Below are positions 13,288-18,143 of a stretch of DNA of 18,143 nt, in pieces. The DNA is taken from contig JALSHP010000187.1 in NCBI GenBank assembly GCA_026982175.1, positions 1 through 18,143 of the forward strand. Reading direction: 5' to 3'. Each line of letters begins with the position of its first letter. Positions within the stretch are counted from its first letter, which is position 1. Under the pieces are notes generated by a model. The model was not told the origin of the DNA. It worked only from the letters and a program-made list of their open reading frames with translations, and did no database searches. Both the position numbers and the translations under genes were made by a program. Source of the stretch: Campylobacteraceae bacterium. GTDB lineage: Bacteria > Campylobacterota > Campylobacteria > Campylobacterales > Sulfurovaceae.

Positions 13288-14349
13288 CTACCTCACTTTA
13301 AAGCGTACTTGAATAGAATAAGGTGTAGATTTTTTGTGTCTTTTTAAACCCATTGCGTTAACAGTGTCTAAATAGTGTTTTAAACTGTTTCTCATAGCAC
13401 CTGTAACACCTGAAGTGGTATATCTAAACTTACCACTATTATAGATAGTTAAATTAACCGTAACCATCTGCCCTTTAGCCCCAACAGCATTCCAATTCAT
13501 CATGCGTCGTTTAACTTGTGCAATATACGCATTTTTAATGCCTTTTTCACGATTGGTATTTGATGTACGTCCACTCTGATGGGTAGCACGGGTTCTATCT
13601 GCAAATGTCGAGTTATGTTTAATCGAACTTTGTCTTATGACAGGAGGCTTAACCCTTCGTTGAATTGGTTGTTTTTTAACACTACTTGTCTTCACAGAAG
13701 AGAAGAGGTCTCTGGCTGTTTTTTTAGGCACTTTTTTCTTTGGAACAACTTTTTTAGGTATTTTCTTTTTTGGAATAGTTTTTTTAGGAACTTTTTTCTT
13801 TGGCACTACTTTTTTAGGCACAACTTTTTTAGGCACTTTTTTCTTTGGAACAACTTTTTTAGGTATTTTCTTTTTTGGAATAGTTTTTTTAGGAACTTTT
13901 TTCTTAGGGATAAGCTTTTTAGGTATTTTCTTTTTCGGTGCAATTTTTTTAGGAATTACTTTTTTAGGAATTACTTTTTTAGGAACAACTTTTTTAGGCA
14001 CTTTTTTCTTTGGTATAAGCTTTTTAGGCACTACCTTTTTGGGTATTACTTTTTTAGGCACTTTTTTGACAACAACCTGCTTTTTAGGAAGCGTCTTCTT
14101 CTTAACCACATGTTTAGGAATAATAGGCACACTAGGGTTAACAGGCTTTTTAGGAGTAGAAACTTTATCACTTCTATTAAATACCGTCTTATCACTATTA
14201 ACCAAGGTCACCGTTACTCTATTGGCATTTTTTTCAACATAGTTTTTAGCTTTTGTTTGATGAATATTATAGAAATATAGAACCACGAAAATAATAGTAA
14301 GATAGATAAGCAAAGCTACCAAACCAGAAACCAATTTACCAAAATTCAT
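13288..14349 (-). CDS. tolA: TolA/TonB-like envelope-spanning protein with PKK-pentad linker
   Basis: Inner-membrane protein predicted to span the periplasm and transmit proton-motive-force energy to TolB/Pal. One transmembrane helix lies at about 8-28. Residues 96-210 are 23 uninterrupted pentads of the form x-x-P-K-K (x mostly V, I, L, K), a stiff, highly basic linker unlike the Ala-rich helix of E. coli TolA and closer to TonB's Pro-Lys region. The C-terminal TonB_C/TolA-type domain (about 270-353) starts NAYIAQVKRRMMNWNA. The TolA assignment rests on position next to tolB-pal-cpoB; TonB is the alternative. The Ser-x3-His motif of classical TolA/TonB helices is not evident. tolQ/tolR are not adjacent. 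A -10-like TATAGT (minus strand, 14402-14407) precedes it. Confidence 0.82.
   Translation of the reverse strand: MNFGKLVSGLVALLIYLTIIFVVLYFYNIHQTKAKNYVEKNANRVTVTLVNSDKTVFNRSDKVSTPKKPVNPSVPIIPKHVVKKKTLPKKQVVVKKVPKKVIPKKVVPKKLIPKKKVPKKVVPKKVIPKKVIPKKIAPKKKIPKKLIPKKKVPKKTIPKKKIPKKVVPKKKVPKKVVPKKVVPKKKVPKKTIPKKKIPKKVVPKKKVPKKTARDLFSSVKTSSVKKQPIQRRVKPPVIRQSSIKHNSTFADRTRATHQSGRTSNTNREKGIKNAYIAQVKRRMMNWNAVGAKGQMVTVNLTIYNSGKFRYTTSGVTGAMRNSLKHYLDTVNAMGLKRHKKSTPYSIQVRFKVR
13721..13905 (-). repeat. Exact 80-bp internal duplication in tolA linker
   Basis: Bases 13721-13800 and 13826-13905 are identical over 80 bp, with an offset of 105 bp (seven pentads, 35 codons). The copies encode the same pentad series, including TIPKK, KIPKK and VVPKK. 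Synonymous positions match too, whereas neighbouring pentads differ, pointing to a recent in-frame duplication or gene conversion. Confidence 0.85.
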
Positions 14350-14401
14350 CTATGCCCTTTTTTTCATAATAGTTTACTTTTCCATAGTGGAATAAATGCG
14401 A

Positions 14402-14407
14402 ACTATA
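14402..14407 (-). promoter_or_regulatory. Possible -10 element for the tolA operon
   Basis: TATAGT read on the minus strand, inside TTACACTATAGTTCGC, lies about 52 bases before the tolA ATG. It is the best hexamer in the 187-base divergent region on this strand; no -35 box is clear. Confidence 0.4.
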
Positions 14408-14505
14408 GTGTAACTAAAAAGAGTTGTTATAAAAATTAAACAATTTATCCTCTATTTTTTCTTAAAATATTTTTTTAATTTAAACTTAAAAATAAATTTT
14501 AATAA

Positions 14506-14511
14506 TATAAT
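14506..14511 (+). promoter_or_regulatory. -10 promoter element for NlpC/P60 lipoprotein
   Basis: TATAAT at 14506-14511 lies 25 bases before the ATG at 14537, followed by the ribosome site AAGGA. The surrounding 60 bases are nearly pure A/T, so the exact element is uncertain. Confidence 0.5.
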
Positions 14512-14536
14512 ACATAAAAATATTAAGGATAATTCA

Positions 14537-15340
14537 ATGAAAAATATTAATAAAAAACTATTCGCCCAAGTAACTTTATCCTCAATGCTACTTATCACCA
14601 TGGGGTGTGCCCCTAAAAGTGCCAATGGTACCTATGTGAGTGCGTATAGTTACCACCCCTATTTAAAGAATAAAAATTTAAAAAATAAAAAACAGACCAA
14701 AACACAAAGAACTACTCTCGCCTATCAATCTTTAAGAACCTATCCAATGGCTCAAAAAAGAACCATAACAAGAAGCATAACAAAGCCCACTCAAGCCATT
14801 GTAAAACAGAACCCTTTTAAAGTTATATTAGCCAAGCCCTCTCTAGCAAGACCCATGAATATTAGCAGTAAACCTACTCTTTTTCAACAAGCGATTAAGC
14901 CTCATTATAAAACACGTAATTCTAGCGTACCATCAACGCATAGCACTATCAATAACATCGAAAATACAGCTAAATCACTCTTGGGAATAAAATATCACTA
15001 TGGAGCAAATGGACCCTATGAGTATGATTGTTCTAGTTTCACCAAATATGTTTTTGCCAAACAAGGCATCAATTTACCTCGTGTCTCCAGAGACCAAGCA
15101 CAAAGGGGTCAGTTTGTAGCCAGTGGACAGTTACAAAAAGGAGATTTAATCTTTTTTGATTCAAAAAAATCTACAAAAGTAAGTCATGTGGGGATTTATT
15201 TAGGCAATGGAGACTTTATTCATGCCAGTTCAGCTAAAAATAGAGTGACCATCTCAAATTTACGTTCAAATTACTACTCTAAACATTTTAAATGGGGAAG
15301 ACGCGTTATACAGCCTCATTATAATTATGCGATGCGATAA
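14537..15340 (+). CDS. NlpC/P60 family lipoprotein, probable peptidoglycan hydrolase
   Basis: Secreted cysteine peptidase of the NlpC/P60 type, which cuts the D-Glu-meso-DAP bond in peptidoglycan stem peptides. The lipobox at LLITMGC gives lipid attachment at C24. A long, strongly basic low-complexity region (about 40-135) comes next. The C-terminal NlpC/P60 domain (about 140-255) has the catalytic cysteine C165 in YDCSSFTKYVF, the histidine H217 in SHVGIYLG and a third polar residue H229 in DFIHASS. This resembles Spr/MepS of E. coli but with an unusually long linker. The ATG follows AAGGATAATTCA. It is divergent from tolA, so both may respond to envelope state. Its stop abuts a terminator hairpin. 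Confidence 0.92.
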   Translation: MKNINKKLFAQVTLSSMLLITMGCAPKSANGTYVSAYSYHPYLKNKNLKNKKQTKTQRTTLAYQSLRTYPMAQKRTITRSITKPTQAIVKQNPFKVILAKPSLARPMNISSKPTLFQQAIKPHYKTRNSSVPSTHSTINNIENTAKSLLGIKYHYGANGPYEYDCSSFTKYVFAKQGINLPRVSRDQAQRGQFVASGQLQKGDLIFFDSKKSTKVSHVGIYLGNGDFIHASSAKNRVTISNLRSNYYSKHFKWGRRVIQPHYNYAMR

Positions 15341-15362
15341 GAAGATATAGAGCTATATCTTC
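15341..15362. terminator. Hairpin terminator between converging genes
   Basis: GAAGATATAG (15341-15350) pairs with CTATATCTTC (15353-15362) directly after the NlpC/P60 stop codon, followed by TTTG. The opposing outer-membrane gene ends at 15386. The stem is AT-rich and the T-run short, so it is a moderate terminator at best. Confidence 0.55.
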
Positions 15363-15385
15363 TTTGAAACTTAGAATTTTAAAGA

Positions 15386-16111
15386 TTAAAAATCGTAAGT
15401 TACCCCAGCACTTAATGCATCTAATGTTGGTGCATTACTTTTATAATAGAGTTTTTCATAATCAATAAAAAGACCTAATCCTCTCTCTTGATTTGCCATA
15501 CCATCAAATTCTCTATCATATTTTAACTCTTTTTCCTCTTCCTCATCTGACAAATCGTACTCTAATCCGATACCAAATGCTAAACCTGTTACATCTGTAT
15601 TACGAAAATCGGTATTGGTTTTGGTTTTTGCAATACCACCAAGAGCATAAAGATTAAAATCTTCGCTAATAGGATACATCGGTTTTGCAAAGAGTCCAAA
15701 ATGTGTTAAATTCCCTGTTATCATTGCTCTAGCCTCTGCACCTATATATTCATTATAGTCATAACCTCCACGCAATAAAAGTCCAACTTTTGTACTTTGA
15801 CCATCACAAGTAGGAGAAGAGGATAGTTGACAGTTACTATCATATTTTGTAAAAGTAAGCCCTCCACCAATATAAAGCGATGAGAGTGTACGGTTTTCAT
15901 CATTAGACTTAATTGTTCTAACGATAATAGGTTCTTTAATGGGCGCTTTTACTTTTACTTCGTCTACCTTAATTAATGTCGGAACAATTGTCGTTTCTGC
16001 TTTTGCCTCATCTGTAACTACAAATGTACTCATAGGGTTAATTTCTCCACCTGCTACAGATAAGTTTACCCCTACTGACATAAGTAGTAACGATAGTTTA
16101 AGTTTTTTCAT
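15386..16111 (-). CDS. Outer-membrane beta-barrel protein
   Basis: 241-residue protein with a signal peptide (likely cleaved after VAG, residue 21), a polar N-terminal segment (about 22-75), and then an eight-strand-type barrel beginning SLYIGGGLTFTKYD. Alternating strand patterns are seen at LLLRGGYDY, YIGAEARAMITG, FGLFAKPMYP, FNLYALGGIAKT, LAFGIGLEYDL and LSAGVTYDF. The C-terminal Phe (241) is the usual BAM recognition residue. C94 and C102 lie in one loop and may form a disulfide. An acidic stretch DEEEEKELKYDREFD (189-203) interrupts the barrel. It belongs to the OmpA-like/OMP_b-brl group; ligand and function are unknown. The ATG follows TTTAGGATAATAA, with a possible minus-strand TATAAA at 16134-16139. 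It is probably transcribed alone. Confidence 0.8.
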   Translation of the reverse strand: MKKLKLSLLLMSVGVNLSVAGGEINPMSTFVVTDEAKAETTIVPTLIKVDEVKVKAPIKEPIIVRTIKSNDENRTLSSLYIGGGLTFTKYDSNCQLSSSPTCDGQSTKVGLLLRGGYDYNEYIGAEARAMITGNLTHFGLFAKPMYPISEDFNLYALGGIAKTKTNTDFRNTDVTGLAFGIGLEYDLSDEEEEKELKYDREFDGMANQERGLGLFIDYEKLYYKSNAPTLDALSAGVTYDF

Positions 16112-16268
16112 TTTATTATCCTAAAATTTAATTTTTATAGTTTTAGAGTAACAAAAGAAGTTTTTAAACTTAATTAATTATTATATATTTTTTTAATTTA
16201 TTTAGTTAATATAATATTCACTATTGTCAATTGTGACTATTGAATACGCTTCTGTTCAATTCCATTCT

Positions 16269-17072
16269 TTACCAATTTAAAGTTAAGAAAATAGTAGAGA
16301 TGAAAAGGTTGGCAATAAAGATGGTCACTGAAGCTAAAACAACAGCTTTGGTGGTTGAGACCCCTACCCCTTTTGCTCCTCCAGAGGTATGAAAACCAAC
16401 ATAAGTACCAATCGTGCCTATCAGATAACCATAGAGTAAACCCTTAATTAAGCCTGTGCCAATATCTGAAAAATTTAACAGTTGCTTAATGCTGTCTCCA
16501 TAGACCACAGGGTTCATATCTAAAGCGAACCATGCCATAAGAAATGCCGATAAGTTAGCAATAAAGTCAAAAGAGATGACCAAGAGTGGCACAGCAATGG
16601 TAGTAGCTATCACTCTTGGAACAAGCAGATACTTTTTAGCATCCACTGCCAAAGTCTCTATGGCATCTATCTGTTCAGTTACCCGCATTGTCCCCAATTC
16701 AGCCGACATAGAGGAGATGGCTTGTGCGGTCACCATTAGCCCTACCAAGAGAGGGGCTAACTCTCTTGAAATTGAGATAAAAATGGTATATCCCATAAAA
16801 CTTTCAGCCCCAAATTTAGAGAAACCTTGATAGAGTTGTATCGCTTCAATTAAACCCAAAAAGAGAGCAACCAAAAAGATGACCCCAAATGTACCTACCC
16901 CTATCACCTCTAACTGTTCAAATATCTGTTTAACTCTCCATGGGCGTTTTAACATGAGTAGCATCAGTTGAAGTTGAAAAATAACATAGGTTCCAAACTG
17001 TTCCATGCTCTTCATAAATTTCACAAAAGGTGTGCCTATAAATGAAAATATTGCTTCCATCGCTCTGTCCAT
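16269..17072 (-). CDS. mlaE: MlaE family ABC transporter permease
   Basis: Permease of the Mla/Mce-type phospholipid transporter family, acting in the inner membrane with an MlaF-type ATPase and an MlaD-type MCE protein. The 267 residues show about five hydrophobic segments (from about 58-78, 93-118, 150-183, 208-228 and 243-264). The family's central motif is present: AELGTMRVTEQIDAIETLAVD at 124-144, following SRELAPLLVGLMV. The usual AGR just before it is replaced by TAQ (115-117). The ATG at 17072 has a poor ribosome site; the ATG at residue 5 is an alternative. No mlaF or mlaD is beside it: downstream is a barrel protein after 157 bases and upstream is divergent alaS. Partners must be encoded elsewhere. 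Confidence 0.88.
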   Translation of the reverse strand: MDRAMEAIFSFIGTPFVKFMKSMEQFGTYVIFQLQLMLLMLKRPWRVKQIFEQLEVIGVGTFGVIFLVALFLGLIEAIQLYQGFSKFGAESFMGYTIFISISRELAPLLVGLMVTAQAISSMSAELGTMRVTEQIDAIETLAVDAKKYLLVPRVIATTIAVPLLVISFDFIANLSAFLMAWFALDMNPVVYGDSIKQLLNFSDIGTGLIKGLLYGYLIGTIGTYVGFHTSGGAKGVGVSTTKAVVLASVTIFIANLFISTIFLTLNW

Positions 17073-17151
17073 TAATTTTTACTTATTTTATCTAAAAAAG
17101 AGAGCAAAGCAACTGTGCCAATTTAAAAGCTCCCAATAACCACAATTTCGC

Positions 17152-17157
17152 TAAAAT
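17152..17157 (+). promoter_or_regulatory. Extended -10 promoter element for alaS
   Basis: TTCGCTAAAAT, hexamer TAAAAT at 17152-17157, lies 30 bases before the alaS ATG. It shares the GCTA(T/A)AAT layout of the promoters at 386 and 2666. No -35 box is clear. Confidence 0.5.
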
Positions 17158-17187
17158 ATCCACAATTAACAACACGGGGTTTTCACA

Positions 17188-18143
17188 ATGGATATACGAC
17201 AAGAATTTTTAAACTTTTTTCAAAGCAAAGAGCATCAACTTTACCCAAGTAGTCCTCTTGTACCGATTGATGATGATGGCTCACTCATGTTTGTAAACGC
17301 AGGAATGGTTCCGTTTAAAAGCATCTTTACAGGCGATGCTCCTATTCCTAACCCTCCTCGTGCAACAAGTTCACAAACCTGCATACGTGCAGGTGGAAAA
17401 CACAATGACCTTGACAATGTCGGCTACACAGCCCGTCACCACACCATGTTTGAGATGTTGGGAAACTTCTCTTTTGGCGACTACTTTAAAGAAGAAGTCA
17501 TGGCTTATGCATGGGAGTTTATCACTTCAGAAAAATACCTCAACCTACCAACAGAAAAACTTTGGGTCACCGTGCATGAAGATGATGATGAAGCGTATGA
17601 ACTCTGGCAAAAACACATCGCCAAAGATAGAATTGTCAAATTTGATGACAAAGAGAACTTTTGGGCAATGGGTGACACAGGGGCATGTGGACCTTGTTCA
17701 GAGATTTTTTATGACCAAGGTGAAGAGCATTTTAACGGTGAAGAAGACCACATGGGTGGCGAGGGTGACCGTTTCTTAGAGATTTGGAACTTGGTATTTA
17801 TGCAATACGAAAGAGACAGTGAGGGGAATTTAAACCCACTACCAAAACCAAGCATTGACACAGGAATGGGTTATGAGCGTGTGGTTGCCATTAAAGAGGG
17901 GGTTTTAAACAACTACCACTCTAGCCTCTTTATGCCTTACATCAATAAGATAGAAGAGCTAGTAGGCGAAAAATATGCTTACGAAAATGCCAATTCAGCC
18001 TCTTACCGTGTCATTGCCGACCACTTGCGTTCGTGTTCATTCCTTTTAGCCCAAGGGGTAAACTTTGACAAAGAGGGGCGTGGCTATGTACTTAGAAGAA
18101 TTATGCGTCGTGCCATTCGTCATGGTTACTTGCTTGGATTGCG
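17188..18143 (+). CDS. alaS: Alanyl-tRNA synthetase, N-terminal part (runs off window)
   Basis: Class II synthetase charging tRNA(Ala) with alanine. 318 codons are open from the ATG at 17188 to the window end; the full protein is normally about 850-880 residues. The catalytic domain is recognisable: HQLYPSSPLVP and LMFVNAGMVPFK near the start, then CIRAGGKHNDLDNVG, HHTMFEMLGNFSFGDYF (motif 2 region), GDTGACGPCSEIF, EIWNLVFMQY, and motif 3 at SIDTGMGYERV. YRVIADHLRS and GRGYVLRRIMRRA are classic AlaS signatures. The editing HxxxH and C-terminal domains lie right of the window. The ribosome site is poor (CGGGG). Divergent from mlaE, with a 115-base shared region. Confidence 0.97.
   Translation, partial: MDIRQEFLNFFQSKEHQLYPSSPLVPIDDDGSLMFVNAGMVPFKSIFTGDAPIPNPPRATSSQTCIRAGGKHNDLDNVGYTARHHTMFEMLGNFSFGDYFKEEVMAYAWEFITSEKYLNLPTEKLWVTVHEDDDEAYELWQKHIAKDRIVKFDDKENFWAMGDTGACGPCSEIFYDQGEEHFNGEEDHMGGEGDRFLEIWNLVFMQYERDSEGNLNPLPKPSIDTGMGYERVVAIKEGVLNNYHSSLFMPYINKIEELVGEKYAYENANSASYRVIADHLRSCSFLLAQGVNFDKEGRGYVLRRIMRRAIRHGYLLGL

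Noticed and set aside
13700..14100. Regularly repeated DNA that might suggest a CRISPR array or satellite
   Set aside because: The repeats are 15-bp coding pentads in an open minus-strand frame with a membrane helix before and a TonB_C-type domain after; there are no unique spacers of constant length.
13579..14280. Long plus-strand open frame (233 codons) opposite tolA
   Set aside because: It is a by-product of the Lys/Pro repeat codons on the other strand; its Phe/Arg/Asn-rich product has no plausible start signal or family resemblance.
16239..16260. ATTGAA/TTCAAT inverted repeat after mlaE as a terminator
   Set aside because: Only six A/T-rich pairs with a ten-base loop and no T-run on the minus strand; too weak to call. 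The rest of the 157-base mlaE to barrel-protein gap shows nothing beyond AT-rich sequence.
17336..17779. Plus-strand open frame of 147 codons
   Set aside because: It lies in another frame inside alaS, whose true frame is open from 17188 to the window end with class II synthetase motifs.
1..18143. tRNA, rRNA, mobile element, toxin-antitoxin, defence or secondary-metabolite genes
   Set aside because: Reading both strands I found no cloverleaf-like tRNA, no transposase or integrase, and no gene outside recognised core or envelope families other than the DUF1882-type protein.

Overview
The window looks like a chromosomal segment of a member of the Campylobacterota (Epsilonproteobacteria), most likely a free-living Sulfurovum/Sulfurimonas-type organism. 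Three things suggest this. The DNA is AT-rich. The promoters are TATAAT-like -10 boxes, often preceded by GC or TTTGC, without clear -35 boxes. Two gene orders match what I recall from Campylobacter and Helicobacter: gatC-cvpA-fur-lysS-glyA-DUF1882-SPOR, and tolA-tolB-pal-ybgF-slyD. The genus is an inference from memory, not a database result. Almost everything is core housekeeping; I see no phage, insertion sequence, CRISPR array, toxin-antitoxin or defence module.

Layout. Positions 1-1188 hold a divergent pair: a rhodanese cut by the left edge (minus) and a SCO1/SenC-type protein (plus), sharing an AT-rich region with an 18-bp palindrome. Positions 1228-9879 are a plus-strand run: gatC, pilT, cvpA, fur, lysS, glyA, a DUF1882-type protein, a SPOR-domain membrane protein and trpE. 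It mixes translation (gatC, lysS), one-carbon and tryptophan metabolism (glyA, trpE), iron-dependent regulation (fur) and envelope proteins (cvpA, SPOR). pilT appears inserted between gatC and cvpA. lysS carries a C-terminal four-cysteine tail, and the lysS-glyA gap holds a GC-rich palindrome followed by an AT-rich inverted repeat.

Positions 9909-9957 are a two-hairpin convergent terminator. From 14349 down to 9968 the minus strand carries tolA-tolB-pal-ybgF (cpoB)-slyD, the Tol-Pal envelope system plus a metal-binding prolyl isomerase. tolQ and tolR are not next to it. The tolA linker is 23 uninterrupted x-x-P-K-K pentads and contains an exact 80-bp internal duplication.

Positions 14537-15340 hold a divergent NlpC/P60 lipoprotein, probably a peptidoglycan hydrolase. 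It converges on a minus-strand outer-membrane beta-barrel protein (15386-16111), preceded by a stand-alone MlaE-type lipid transporter permease (16269-17072). alaS starts divergently at 17188 and runs off the right edge. The last third of the window is thus largely cell-envelope biology. The most useful leads are local: the LysS tail, the TolA linker and its duplication, the lysS-glyA repeats, and the fur-operon promoter with flanking GATAATTTA repeats.
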